From Leptospira sp. B5-022 (GTDB taxonomy: Bacteria > Spirochaetota > Leptospiria > Leptospirales > Leptospiraceae): a stretch of DNA of 64,000 bases. Position numbers and translations under genes: made by a program. Positions 53,829-62,992 of this stretch are shown here, one piece after another; the stretch's first letter is position 1, and every line of letters starts with the position of its first letter. The notes under the pieces are model-generated. The model made no database searches. It was not told the DNA's origin and saw nothing but the letters and a program-made list of their open reading frames with translations. The stretch is from assembly GCF_000347035.1 (NCBI RefSeq), contig NZ_ANIJ01000006.1, positions 1 through 64,000 on the forward strand, given 5' to 3'.

Positions 53829-55652
53829 TTGCAAAAAAAAATTCGCTACGGGGCTTCAGCTTTTCTCTTTTTCGTTTTTGGATCCTGCTCGTTTCAATCC
53901 ATAAATCTTGCCTTCGAAGCAATGCTTGAAGCCCAGATCGCTTGTTTAGTTGCCGGTGATACCTGTGTAGATGCAAGTATCTCTCCTCCGCCTACCGATA
54001 TAACGGCTCCTACCGTCACAATCACAAATCTTCCTAGTTCCGGAAGGCCGACAGTAGAAACTGGATTTCTAAAAGGAACTTCTTCAGATGATATCTTGGT
54101 CTCCGTCGTGCAGATTAGTATCGATGGAGGGACTTATACTGCCGCGACAGGAACGACTAGTTGGAGTTTTGCGTTGCCTACCGGTTCCTCCACCTGGAGA
54201 CATGGTTCTTTACATTCGATCAATATTAGAAGTGTGGATTCGAGTGCAAATGTTTCCACAGTCTTAAGCCTGAATATTAGAAAAGGATATAATCGAGATC
54301 TTAACGGGGACGGTTATGCCGACGTAGTCGTCATGGCTCCTGGAGCTGCTTCCGGAATGGGAGTGGCTTATATTTTTAACGGTGGAGCTTCCGGGGTTGC
54401 AGCGACAACCACGAGCGCGGCGGACCATTCTATCACAGGACAAGGAAGAATGGGATACACTTCCGCGATGGGAGATGTAAACGGAGACGGTTTCGGAGAT
54501 CTGGCGATCGGAGCTTCCGATTATTCAGGATTACAAGGGATCACTTATATATTTCACGGAAGTACTTCCGGTATTGTTGCGAATACGGCCGCGGGTGCAA
54601 ACCGGATCTTAACTTACACAGGTTCAAACGAATTCGGTTATGCGATCTCATTCGGGGATGTGAATGGGGATGGATACGATGATCTAGCCAATGGCGCGTA
54701 TCGTGTTTCCGGTTTTTCCGGACTCGCATTTATTTATTATAGTACCGGATCCGGAGGGATCTCCTCCACCGCAGGGACTACTATTTCAGGTCCAGGCGGA
54801 AGTAATTTTGCCTGTGGGATCGGCCTTGGAGATATTAATGGAGACGGCTTTTCGGATCTGATCGTCGGAGGAAATGCTTACTCGGCTTCCGCCGGAGGAG
54901 TTTGGATCTTCCATAGTAGTGGATCCGCGGGAGTTACGGTAAATTCATATACATTAGCAAATACTGTTATAGTTGGAGAGACTACGAGTAATTTTGGGAT
55001 TCGTATCTATACGGGAGATGTAAACGGAGATGGATATGCGGATCTGGCTGTAGGCGCTCCTCAGTACAGCGGTTTTTTTGGAAGAAGTTATGTATTCAAT
55101 AGCACAGGAACTACAAGTGGGATTACTGTCGCTGCGGCAACGAGTGCAAATACTATAGTCAGCGGTTTCTCTTTCAGCGCTGTGGGAATGTCGATAGCGA
55201 TGGGAGATGTAAACGGAGATGGATATGACGACTTTGCTACAGGCGCCACTAGTTATTCCGCTACGCAAGGAAGAGTTTATATAAATTTAAGCGATGGGAC
55301 CCAGGTTTCAAACGGTTCCGTAAATCTAATTGATGGGCAATCTTCTAATCATGCTTTCGGTAATGCCGTAATGATCTCGGATATAAATGGAGACGGGCTG
55401 GGAGATCTATTGGCGGGAGCATATTTCTATCCGGATGGAGTTGCGTTGTCTGGGCGCACTTATATTTTTCATAGTTTCGGTTCCGGGTATCTTGCGACAA
55501 GCACAAGTTCCGCAAATACGATTATCTCGGGGAGCACAGGAAGCGAATTCGGAAGTAATCTGGTGGATGCAAATTTTCCGAAGGACCTATTCCCTAAATT
55601 TTTAGGGGTTTGGACCTTCGGAAGTTTAGAAACGTATAGGATCCAAATTTAA
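53829..55652 (+). CDS. FG-GAP repeat surface lipoprotein
   Basis: A TTG at 53829 gives MQKKIRYGASAFLFFVFGSC, a clean lipoprotein signal (lipobox FGSC); the frame is open upstream to 53742 (TTG, then GTG at 53745). After a Ser/Pro-rich linker and a beta-sandwich domain with VSVVQISIDGGTYTAATGT (~65-160) come seven FG-GAP repeats, each with a Ca-binding Dx(N)GDG loop: DLNGDGYADV, DVNGDGFGDL, DVNGDGYDDL, DINGDGFSDL, DVNGDGYADL, DVNGDGYDDF, DINGDGLGDL. This predicts a seven-bladed integrin-alpha-like propeller on the cell surface. A run of nine A lies just after the TTG and could vary in length. Confidence 0.88.
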   Translation: MQKKIRYGASAFLFFVFGSCSFQSINLAFEAMLEAQIACLVAGDTCVDASISPPPTDITAPTVTITNLPSSGRPTVETGFLKGTSSDDILVSVVQISIDGGTYTAATGTTSWSFALPTGSSTWRHGSLHSINIRSVDSSANVSTVLSLNIRKGYNRDLNGDGYADVVVMAPGAASGMGVAYIFNGGASGVAATTTSAADHSITGQGRMGYTSAMGDVNGDGFGDLAIGASDYSGLQGITYIFHGSTSGIVANTAAGANRILTYTGSNEFGYAISFGDVNGDGYDDLANGAYRVSGFSGLAFIYYSTGSGGISSTAGTTISGPGGSNFACGIGLGDINGDGFSDLIVGGNAYSASAGGVWIFHSSGSAGVTVNSYTLANTVIVGETTSNFGIRIYTGDVNGDGYADLAVGAPQYSGFFGRSYVFNSTGTTSGITVAAATSANTIVSGFSFSAVGMSIAMGDVNGDGYDDFATGATSYSATQGRVYINLSDGTQVSNGSVNLIDGQSSNHAFGNAVMISDINGDGLGDLLAGAYFYPDGVALSGRTYIFHSFGSGYLATSTSSANTIISGSTGSEFGSNLVDANFPKDLFPKFLGVWTFGSLETYRIQI

Positions 55653-55665
55653 GAAAATCGAATAT

Positions 55666-56448
55666 TCAAGTAAGTTTCGGCCTTCTTTTTTCCTTTAAAG
55701 CGCTCATTGCTTCCAACAAATTCGCCACTACTTTAGGATCTTCAAAACTACTTTTGGTAAATTCCAATTGGGATTCGAATTTGTCGTTGATCTCTTTATT
55801 GATTGCGGCCTTGGTCCTTCTATAAGCGCTGGGAGCGATCGCCATAACTTCATCCAATTTTTTTAGCACAAGTTTACGCAAATCTTCCTTATTTTCGGCA
55901 GTTTCATTGATCAAAGAAATTTCCTTCGCTTCTCCCGCCTTATAAGCGGTTCCTAAAAGACAAACTTCATTCAAATATTCCGATTTAACGGTGATCTTTA
56001 ATTTATCAACGAAACTGATCGGAAGAGGAAGTCCAACAAGCACCTCGGTAAATGCGATCCTTGCCTTACCTTCTAACATAAATTTGAAATCGCAAGCAAG
56101 AGTCATAACAGCGCCGCCCCCCATCGCATAACCGGTAACTTCTGCAATCAACGGTTTTCCGAAACTCAAAAGTTTACCGAATAGGATCACGATCTGGCCC
56201 ATCTCTGCTGTGAGTTTTTCTCTGGGGGTATTTAGAATATTCTCCGCATCGATTCCATTGGAAAAAAATTTAGGATTGTCGGAACTCAAAAGGACGGCAC
56301 GGATATTATCGTCCTTGTCGATCTCGGCCAAGATATTTTCCAATTCTATCATATTCTCTCTTGTCAAAGAATTCTGATCGTTAGTTTGTATTTTGATACA
56401 TTCGGCTCTGCCGTTTTTTAATTGGATAGGTTCCCGCAAATAGTTCAT
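55666..56448 (-). CDS. Enoyl-CoA hydratase/isomerase family protein
   Basis: 260 residues, crotonase fold. AVLLSSDNPKFFSNGIDAENIL supplies the first oxyanion-hole segment; KPLIAEVTGYAMGGGAVMTLACDFKFML the second; ARIAFTEVLVGLPLPIS contains the Glu-bearing region. A helical C-terminus ends AMSALKEKRRPK. Probably acts on acyl-CoA in the cytoplasm; whether hydratase, isomerase or another crotonase activity is not settled by sequence. Confidence 0.85.
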   Translation of the reverse strand: MNYLREPIQLKNGRAECIKIQTNDQNSLTRENMIELENILAEIDKDDNIRAVLLSSDNPKFFSNGIDAENILNTPREKLTAEMGQIVILFGKLLSFGKPLIAEVTGYAMGGGAVMTLACDFKFMLEGKARIAFTEVLVGLPLPISFVDKLKITVKSEYLNEVCLLGTAYKAGEAKEISLINETAENKEDLRKLVLKKLDEVMAIAPSAYRRTKAAINKEINDKFESQLEFTKSSFEDPKVVANLLEAMSALKEKRRPKLT

Positions 56449-56533
56449 AAGGCATGATTAGGAACTCCAACATAAGTGATCCACTCGAATTTTATGGTTT
56501 AAATCACAAACTAATCGTCTAAAGGAAGGCTTT

Positions 56534-56658
56534 GGCGCCTCCCACCTTTGGCGGGACCGGGCTTTCCGCTTCGGTCCTTGGACTTTTTAAATATACTATA
56601 TCAAAAAAAAGGAATATATAATAAAAAGTCCAAGTCCCCCGCTTCAATCCCTGGCGCG
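56534..56658 (+). repeat. Foldback dispersed repeat, copy B
   Basis: Same boxes as 22367-22497: GGCGCCTCCC, GGACCGGGCTTTCCGCTT and ATCCCTGGCGCG. Here the second box forms a stem (GGACCG with CGGTCC). The variable centre is a long inverted repeat, CTTGGACTTTTTA with TAAAAAGTCCAAG. Fills the gap between the enoyl-CoA hydratase and SDR genes. Confidence 0.7.
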
Positions 56659-56674
56659 TTTCTATTTCGGGATA

Positions 56675-57424
56675 TTACCTATAACCTCCGGATGCGCTGA
56701 TCCTTTCTCCGGTAAGCCAATAAGAATCTTCCGAAGCTAAGAACAATGCGACTTTCGCGATATCTTCAGGTTGCCCCAGCCTTCCTAAAGGAGTTTTGGA
56801 AACGATCTGTTTTTCCATCTCGCTTCCTATCATTCCGAGTCTATGAGCACCTTCCGTTTCCACACCCCCCGGTGCGATCGTATTCACTCTGATCTTTTTA
56901 GAACTGAGTTCCATAGCCAATACTTGGGAAACCGTATCCAACGCACCTTTGGTAGAAGCATACACGACCGAATTCGGAACAGGGATCTCGCTCACAATGG
57001 AACTGATATTGATCACGGAGCCGCCTTCCGGAGCAAAGTGATTTAAAGATTCTTGAGTGGCGAGGATCGGACCCAGAACATTCGTATTCATTTGTCTATG
57101 GAATTCATCTTCTGTTACCGCCTCCAAAGGAGCGAACTCGAATACACCTGCGTTATTCACTAAAATATTTACTGAACCGAAAGCTTTTTTCGTTTCGGAA
57201 AACAAACGTTTAACGTCTGCGGACTTGGACATATCGCCTTGTACTGCGATCGCTTTTCCACCGTTCTTTTCTATTTCCGCCACAACCTTATCCGCACCTT
57301 CTTTACTGGAAGAATAGTTTACCACTACCGAAGCGCCTGCGGAACCCAATGTTTTAGCGATACTTGCTCCAATCCCTTTGGAAGCTCCCGTTACTACTGC
57401 GACTTTACCTTTCAACTGACTCAT
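56675..57424 (-). CDS. Short-chain dehydrogenase/reductase (FabG-like)
   Basis: Start at 57424 (MSQLKGKVAVVTGASKGIGAS) with ribosome binding site AGGAG; an in-frame start at 57451 is less likely. Rossmann TGASKGIG, NNAGVFEF, catalytic Ser in INISSIVSE and Tyr-x-x-x-Lys in YASTKGA, then NTIAPGGVETEG and the C-terminal LTGERISASGGYR. A classical SDR of the 3-oxoacyl-reductase/glucose dehydrogenase type using NAD(P)H; substrate unknown. An ArsR regulator gene lies upstream in the same direction. Confidence 0.92.
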   Translation of the reverse strand: MSQLKGKVAVVTGASKGIGASIAKTLGSAGASVVVNYSSSKEGADKVVAEIEKNGGKAIAVQGDMSKSADVKRLFSETKKAFGSVNILVNNAGVFEFAPLEAVTEDEFHRQMNTNVLGPILATQESLNHFAPEGGSVINISSIVSEIPVPNSVVYASTKGALDTVSQVLAMELSSKKIRVNTIAPGGVETEGAHRLGMIGSEMEKQIVSKTPLGRLGQPEDIAKVALFLASEDSYWLTGERISASGGYR

Positions 57425-57557
57425 AAGATCACTCCTGAATATTCGGATCAAATAATTTTATAGTTAGACAAGTATCGAAGTGTTTGTTTTGAAAATATTT
57501 AGATATTTCGATAATTATAAAATTAACGAAGTTAGGATGAGCGTCGGTCGGTTCGAT

Positions 57558-57860
57558 CTAGATCTGGGAAAGTTTGTCCAAGTATGCTTTGAATACATCC
57601 CTTCTTAGGACGATATTCACGAATTTGCCATCCTTCGAGGTTTCTATCAGGCCTGCATTTTCTAATTCTTTAATATGATGGGAAAGGGTAGCGGCGCTTA
57701 TATCTTGGGACTTGTTTAGAGTACTGCACGCGGTAGGTTTTTCGTTAGCTCCGATACACTGTAAGAGTTGAAATCTCCGCGGCTCAGCTAGGGCCCTGGA
57801 AATTTTAGTAAATTCCTTTTCCGTGAGTTTAACGGGCTTAGGGGTCGGCACTCTCTCCAT
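57558..57860 (-). CDS. ArsR-family transcriptional regulator
   Basis: 100 residues with the ArsR winged helix: RALAEPRRFQLLQCIGANEKPTACSTLNKSQDISAATLSHHIKELENAGLIETSKDGKFVNIVLRRDVF. Two Cys (LQC, ACS) lie in the DNA-binding half and could sense oxidation, but no known metal site is evident. A palindrome lies just upstream of its start. It may control the downstream SDR. Confidence 0.88.
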   Translation of the reverse strand: MERVPTPKPVKLTEKEFTKISRALAEPRRFQLLQCIGANEKPTACSTLNKSQDISAATLSHHIKELENAGLIETSKDGKFVNIVLRRDVFKAYLDKLSQI

Positions 57861-57867
57861 GTTTGAT

Positions 57868-57891
57868 TGTTTAGACTTCGTTGTCTAAACA
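57868..57891 (-). promoter_or_regulatory. Palindromic operator upstream of ArsR
   Basis: TGTTTAGAC and GTCTAAACA are perfect 9-bp arms around TTCGTT, ending 8 bp from the regulator start codon, consistent with autoregulation. Confidence 0.6.
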
Positions 57892-58016
57892 TTCTCCGAA
57901 AAACTAAGGTAGGAACTCCTAATCTTATCTACTTCGGCGTTTCATCGTATTTTAATTGATATTGAGACTTAGTATCTTATTGTGGATGGATCGATGAAAA
58001 CTTGGATCCTTCTAAA

Positions 58017-59117
58017 ATGAGCCGAAAAAGACTCTATCAATTGCATTCTTCTTTAGGTATTTTCAGTTCCGTATTTCTGATCCTGGTAGGATTATCCGGT
58101 TCCTTTTTGATTTTCGGAAGGGAAATCGATCAATTATTAGATCCTACAGAGTTCAAGATCCAATCTCTTGGAACTAGAAGATCGATAGATTCTCTCAGGG
58201 CTGAGCTGAGAAAACAGATCCCTTCTCATATCTTGGCCGGTTGGTTGGTCCCGGAATATCCCGACCAACCGGATCAGGTTTGGGTCCATTTTGAGAATTC
58301 TGGAACTAAGAATGAGTCCGTCATTCTATTGGACCCTTATAGGGGAGAAGTAAAAGGAAAGCTGAAGGAAGATCGTTCCGATTCGTTTTACGGCTGGATG
58401 TTGAATCTTCATTATACCTTGTTTTTAGGAAATACCGGATATGTGATGATCGGTATTTTAGGACTTATCTTTTTTTTCCAAGGGATCAGCGGTATCATTC
58501 TATACCGAAATATTTGGGCTAATCTTTTCAGGCTAAGGACTTTTGAATCCGTTCGCAGTTTTTTTTCGGACCTTCATAAGCTAGCGGGAGTATTTACTTT
58601 GGTCTTTCATCTAATGTTGGGTTTTACCGGGGCTTGGTGGAGTTTAAGTACGACCGTAAATACTATGATCAACGGATTTCCACCCCAAGGGTTGGGAAAA
58701 TTTATGGAAGATTCGATTTCCATCGATTACATGATAGAAGGAGCAGACTCCAAGGTCTCCGGATTCAAACTTGGATTTATTTCTTTTCCTCACCATCAAG
58801 AAGGAGACCCGGTGATATTGTACGGAACGGAGAACGAAGATCATCCTCTTCGGAGTAGATTCGGTTCTTATTTGGTTTTCGATTCCCGTTCTTCCGAATT
58901 ATTGAAAGTTTGGGACCTTCGGAAAGAGAATTTTATACATTCTATTTTGGATTCTTTTCGACCCTTACATTTTGGGACCTTTGGAGGGTTATTTACGAAA
59001 ATACTATGGGTGATCTTAGGATTGGCTCCGGGGATATTATCTCTTACCGGGATCGGGATATTGATCTCCAAAGAAAGAATGAAATCTTCTCGGAAAAAAG
59101 AAAAGGTTATTCGTTAA
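58017..59117 (+). CDS. PepSY-type membrane protein
   Basis: Start at 58017 (MSRKRLYQLHSSLGIF); a TTG at 58002 is possible. Four hydrophobic segments in PepSY_TM order: HSSLGIFSSVFLILVGLSGSFLIF, LHYTLFLGNTGYVMIGILGLIFFFQGISGIILY, LHKLAGVFTLVFHLMLGFTGAWW and GGLFTKILWVILGLAPGILSLTGIGIL. Paired His in the first, second and third could bind haem. Such proteins are often iron-regulated and act as ferric-siderophore reductases. It converges on a TonB receptor locus, supporting an iron role. Confidence 0.85.
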   Translation: MSRKRLYQLHSSLGIFSSVFLILVGLSGSFLIFGREIDQLLDPTEFKIQSLGTRRSIDSLRAELRKQIPSHILAGWLVPEYPDQPDQVWVHFENSGTKNESVILLDPYRGEVKGKLKEDRSDSFYGWMLNLHYTLFLGNTGYVMIGILGLIFFFQGISGIILYRNIWANLFRLRTFESVRSFFSDLHKLAGVFTLVFHLMLGFTGAWWSLSTTVNTMINGFPPQGLGKFMEDSISIDYMIEGADSKVSGFKLGFISFPHHQEGDPVILYGTENEDHPLRSRFGSYLVFDSRSSELLKVWDLRKENFIHSILDSFRPLHFGTFGGLFTKILWVILGLAPGILSLTGIGILISKERMKSSRKKEKVIR

Positions 59118-59150
59118 AATTTTTCGAGTATTTAGGGCTGGTATCAAGAA

Positions 59151-59169
59151 ACGCCGGAGATCCCGGCGT
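59151..59169. terminator. Bidirectional terminator-like hairpin
   Basis: ACGCCGG-AGATC-CCGGCGT, a 7-bp GC-rich perfect stem between convergent genes; the T run after it is short on the plus strand. Confidence 0.6.
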
Positions 59170-59203
59170 ATAATTTAAAGAATAAAAGAAATCTTATATA
59201 TCT

Positions 59204-59770
59204 TTATTCCCAACACTGACCTTCCACGTAACATTTATATATGGAACCGATACCGGATGCCGTTGCGGCTTCCTGGCAGGCCCCCTTTGCCGTTGTGGAA
59301 GTAAATCCGTAATACTGCATTGCAGGGACTAAATATTCACGTTCTCCGATATAGGAATATGCGTAAGGGATCGGGTCGTTGATGCCGTCTACACCTTCAT
59401 AAATACAAGCGCTTATTTTATTCGGTACCACACAAGGACCGTCGATTAGGTCTATCTTAAGGTCCAGATCGATCCCTGTTTTCATTTCCGCGATAAAATC
59501 GTCCAGGCCTTCTTCCCATTCCGCTTTTTTTTCCAAATATGCGGTGGAATATTCTCTACAGAAAAATATCTCTCCGTTCGGTCTTGTGAACCTATGGCTA
59601 TACGCAATCGTAAGCCCCAGGTTTTCCCCTTCGCTTCCGGAATTTTTTTTGGAAAGGAGCACCTGCAGGATCCCGTTCGTATCCAATTTTTCTTCTCCCT
59701 CAAGTTCTTTACAAAAATTTAAAGTGTGAATCGTTAGAACGATCAGCACCAATTTTATTATCCTTTTCAT
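59204..59770 (-). CDS. Putative lipoprotein next to TonB receptor
   Basis: 188 residues; signal peptide ends LNFC (lipobox-like). Mature part has six further Cys (FFCREY, GPCVV, SACIY, GACQEA, YKCYVEGQC), suggesting disulfides, and no known domain. It starts 23 bp after the TonB receptor stop, so the two likely form an operon, and it may be an accessory substrate-binding lipoprotein. Function unknown. Confidence 0.7.
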   Translation of the reverse strand: MKRIIKLVLIVLTIHTLNFCKELEGEEKLDTNGILQVLLSKKNSGSEGENLGLTIAYSHRFTRPNGEIFFCREYSTAYLEKKAEWEEGLDDFIAEMKTGIDLDLKIDLIDGPCVVPNKISACIYEGVDGINDPIPYAYSYIGEREYLVPAMQYYGFTSTTAKGACQEAATASGIGSIYKCYVEGQCWE

Positions 59771-59793
59771 TTTGAATCTCCTGGATTTGATCC

Positions 59794-62136
59794 TTATATT
59801 TTATAGTTTATAATGAATCCGTAGGTTCTAGGCGCTCCCGGAACTGCCTGGAAGGTTCCGTCTAAGTAGGAAGTGAAATAATACTTATCATATACGTTAT
59901 TACAGTATATATAGGCTGAGACGGTCTCTCCTTCATAACCCGCTTTCAGATTGGTAACCGCGTAAGGGCTGCTATAGATGGTATTATCCGCAGCAAAGAA
60001 CATTTTTCCGACGGCTTGGAATTCCCAACGAAAGAATAGGCCCCAATTGGAACGGAATTGTAAGTAACTTACGATATCGTATTTGGGTATGAAATGGACT
60101 TGTTTTCCGTCGAAGTCCTTGTCCAAGATACGATCATAAAATTTATTGAATATACCTTCGGTGTAACCTGCGGAGAATCCTAACCGAAGGGGTTTCCAGG
60201 GTTTTGCATAAGCTTCTATCTCCGCACCTCTAATGGTGACTCTTTCCGCGTTTAAGTTCACGGATTGTGCGATGGAAATTGCTCTTACTACTTGAAAATC
60301 CTGCGTTTCCGTATAAAAATGAGTGAAATTCAAACCTAAGGTACGTTTGAAATATTCGGATTTTATTCCCGCTTCTATCGTATCATTAATTTCAGGTTTA
60401 AAATCCGCTTGAGAAGATTGGTTTACTACAGTACTGTAACCTGCATTTTTATATCCCCTGCTCAATCCGATAAAGATCATAAAAGAATCGTTAGGTTTAT
60501 AATCGAATATTAATCTTGATACGTTGTATTGGTAGGAATCGTCCCTTCTGTATTCCGGAGAAAGAATACGTATATCTCCGTACGGATTATTCGGTAAAAA
60601 TCCGGTTGCATCCTGGCTATGATCCAATTTTATCTTTTGGGTCTCTATTCTGGATCCTAAGGTGATCGTAAACTTTTCCAAGAATGTATAACTATTATGA
60701 GTGAACAAACTGATAGTTTGATCTTCTATTCTGGCATGATGTGTTTGTCTTGTAGGCGCATACAACCCGGAGAACGTCCGATAAGTATATGTGTTTTTCA
60801 GATATTCCCTTGTATTGGTACTGTCAGAGATCCTATGGTAAAAGAAAGTGCCTAACTTGAACTGAAGAGGGTCCTTTTTATCCGTAGATTCAATAGTAGC
60901 TTCGTGGGTCTGAGTAGTCGTATGTTCCACATATGCGCCCTTACTTTGTGCGTTCTTAGTGAAATCGGAATCGACCGTCAAAGGGTCTATGGCCATTTTT
61001 CTCAAACTGGAAACGGTCCTAAATACTGCCGAAGGTAGTTTGTAGCTGATATTACTGGAGTACGTATTTCCGGTAACGTTGGATGTTCCTTCATAGTCCC
61101 AATAAACCTTTCGGGCTCCGTTGCTTCTATTTATGAAAATTCTAATATTCTCGTCACAGTTTTCCGGACTTACGGCACATCCTTTATAAACACTTTTTAA
61201 TCTTTCCGATTTGGATCCCAGATAATTGACTATGTTCAAAGAACCGTCGTTAAAACTTTCCGCACTGGCTTGCAGATCGATTTCCAAGTTCTCGTTCGGA
61301 GTCCAGAAAATCCTGAATCTTCCCGCTTTTCCGCTCCTGCCGTCCGGATGTGTCGCATAAAATTCTATAGGAATATCGGAGAGGAGGTTATTCGGGTAAT
61401 TGAATCCCGTAATATTATTCAGATATCCGTCCCTTTCGGTGGATTTACCTGACACTCCTATATAAAGTTTATCTTTGACGATCGGAGTATTGTAAAAGAA
61501 GGAAAATTCTCTTTTATTATAATTTCCTAAATCAGCTGTAAATCTGCCTTGAGGAAGATTATTGGGCTTTTTGGTTTTAATTTCCACCACGCCGCCTTGG
61601 AAATTTTTGCCGAAGACAGTGGCTTGCGAACCTCTGTGGACCTCTATACTGTCCAAACCGAAAAGTTCCGTATTCAAAGCTACGTTATCCGCTAGCGGAA
61701 CGCCATCCACGATCATACCGACGGCAGGTTCGCTGAAGGCGATACTTCTCATTCCTCTAATATTAAAATAAGTGAAATTTCTGGATCCTGAATCTATGAT
61801 CGCAAAATTCGGTACCTGCTTGTCTATATCGTTGGTCCTTGAGATCCCGGTGTCCTGGATATCCTGATCATTGAATCTGGAGATACTCCCGGGAGTTTTG
61901 AAAATTTCCCGGTCCCTTTGGTCTCTCTTACCCTGCACGACAATCCCTCCTTCGGAGGTGATAGGCCTTTTAACGAGAGGTTCTTCTTTCGAGTTTTTAG
62001 GTACTACGTTCTTAGGTTCTTGGGCGAATAAAACGGTCCCGGTAAAAAAAAGGATTCTTACGCAAAATCGGGAAAGAAAGGGGAGAAGGTTCCGAACTCT
62101 GCTCTTTTTTGGGGACTTAGACCTTTGTCTACGCAT
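59794..62136 (-). CDS. TonB-dependent outer-membrane receptor
   Basis: About 780 residues. Signal region ends FAQ; then a plug domain (GGIVVQGKRDQRDREIFKTPGSISRFNDQDIQDTGISRTNDIDKQVPN, NIRGM, VDGVPL, IEVHRGSQATVFGKNFQGGVVEIKTKKP) and a 22-strand-type barrel ending PRTYGFIINYKI, with the terminal aromatic expected of outer-membrane proteins. The plug resembles receptors for ferric siderophores, such as the pesticin/yersiniabactin group. A start at 62136 (ATG) is preferred to the TTG at 62145. With the PepSY protein and lipoprotein it forms a probable iron-uptake locus. Confidence 0.92.
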   Translation of the reverse strand: MRRQRSKSPKKSRVRNLLPFLSRFCVRILFFTGTVLFAQEPKNVVPKNSKEEPLVKRPITSEGGIVVQGKRDQRDREIFKTPGSISRFNDQDIQDTGISRTNDIDKQVPNFAIIDSGSRNFTYFNIRGMRSIAFSEPAVGMIVDGVPLADNVALNTELFGLDSIEVHRGSQATVFGKNFQGGVVEIKTKKPNNLPQGRFTADLGNYNKREFSFFYNTPIVKDKLYIGVSGKSTERDGYLNNITGFNYPNNLLSDIPIEFYATHPDGRSGKAGRFRIFWTPNENLEIDLQASAESFNDGSLNIVNYLGSKSERLKSVYKGCAVSPENCDENIRIFINRSNGARKVYWDYEGTSNVTGNTYSSNISYKLPSAVFRTVSSLRKMAIDPLTVDSDFTKNAQSKGAYVEHTTTQTHEATIESTDKKDPLQFKLGTFFYHRISDSTNTREYLKNTYTYRTFSGLYAPTRQTHHARIEDQTISLFTHNSYTFLEKFTITLGSRIETQKIKLDHSQDATGFLPNNPYGDIRILSPEYRRDDSYQYNVSRLIFDYKPNDSFMIFIGLSRGYKNAGYSTVVNQSSQADFKPEINDTIEAGIKSEYFKRTLGLNFTHFYTETQDFQVVRAISIAQSVNLNAERVTIRGAEIEAYAKPWKPLRLGFSAGYTEGIFNKFYDRILDKDFDGKQVHFIPKYDIVSYLQFRSNWGLFFRWEFQAVGKMFFAADNTIYSSPYAVTNLKAGYEGETVSAYIYCNNVYDKYYFTSYLDGTFQAVPGAPRTYGFIINYKI

Positions 62137-62309
62137 GAAAGCCAATAAAAGGAAGAGTGTAGAACTGGTAAAGGACTAAATTGATTCTAGGACTCAAAAT
62201 CATATATAGGTCGCTCTGAAAAATGTCAAATTAAGTAGAAAAAGAGAATAAATGGGGGAAAATAAGCGAATTATAATAAATTTACTTAGAAAGATGGAGA
62301 GAAATGGGA

Positions 62310-62344
62310 GCCGATTTTTTGTAGGCACTTCTACAAAAATCGGC
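62310..62344 (-). terminator. Terminator-like hairpin downstream of soxR
   Basis: GCCGATTTTTTGTAG pairs with CTACAAAAATCGGC (one bulge) around a 6-nt loop; A/T-rich flanks. It contains the stop codon of the small frame at 62331-62486. The gap 62137-62309 shows nothing else. Confidence 0.55.
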
Positions 62345-62486
62345 CTTGAAAGAACTGGGTTGGGAAAGTAAAAGTCTTCTTCCTATTATTGGATACAGAA
62401 GAACTTCCATTTCCAGAACTGATAGAGTTGAGGGCTAATTTTTTACGGTGACGAAAGGCATCTATTGGTTTATCACGTTTTTTCAT
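62331..62486 (-). CDS. Possible small basic protein
   Basis: A 51-residue minus-strand frame (MKKRDKPIDAFRHRKKLALNSISSGNG...GRFL) downstream of soxR. It is strongly basic at the N-terminus and Ser/Asn-rich in the middle. The ribosome binding site is weak. Its TAG stop lies inside the terminator-like hairpin at 62310-62344. Unrecognised; could be chance. Confidence 0.4.
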   Translation of the reverse strand: MKKRDKPIDAFRHRKKLALNSISSGNGSSSVSNNRKKTFTFPTQFFQGRFL

Positions 62487-62513
62487 CCGAGTATTGCCTC
62501 GGATCCATGAAGA

Positions 62514-62972
62514 TTAATTTTGTTTTTTCGATTTTCCCATCCAGCGTAAGGGGCCGCTACCGTATCGTCCCAATTTGTCTTGTGGGTTGGCTAATTTACA
62601 AGTAAAAAGGGAAAGGCAACCGCATCCTATACAAACAGAAAGACCGTTCTTTAATCTATGCAATTCCGCGATCTTTTCTTCGATACGTAAACTCCAGGTT
62701 CGGGAAAGTTTGGACCAGTCCTGTCCGTTTGGAGTATGATCTTCGGGAAGTTTTGCGATTTCTGCGGCGATCTCCTCTAAGGAAAGTCCTACTCTTTGGG
62801 CAAATACGATGAATGCGATCCTTCTCAAAACATGTCTAGGATATTGTCTGTGACCGGAACCTGCTCTCACGGAACGGATCAGTCCTCTTTCTTCGTAAAA
62901 ACGTAAAGCGGAGGAGGCGACCCCGCTTCTTTTGGATACCTGTCCGATACTTAAATACTCGTCCTTATCCAC
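62514..62972 (-). CDS. soxR: Redox-sensitive MerR-family regulator SoxR
   Basis: 152 residues; GTG start with GGAGAATGTA upstream. MerR helix-turn-helix (LSIGQVSKRSGVASSALRFYEERGLI), dimerisation helix and the 2Fe-2S cluster ligands C114-x2-C117-x-C119-x5-C125 (CIGCGCLSLFTC). SoxR activates its targets when redox-cycling compounds oxidise the cluster. It is divergent from an FMN reductase and an MFS transporter gene, which would be natural targets. Confidence 0.95.
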   Translation of the reverse strand: MDKDEYLSIGQVSKRSGVASSALRFYEERGLIRSVRAGSGHRQYPRHVLRRIAFIVFAQRVGLSLEEIAAEIAKLPEDHTPNGQDWSKLSRTWSLRIEEKIAELHRLKNGLSVCIGCGCLSLFTCKLANPQDKLGRYGSGPLRWMGKSKKQN

Positions 62973-62992
62973 TACATTCTCCTTAATTTAAA

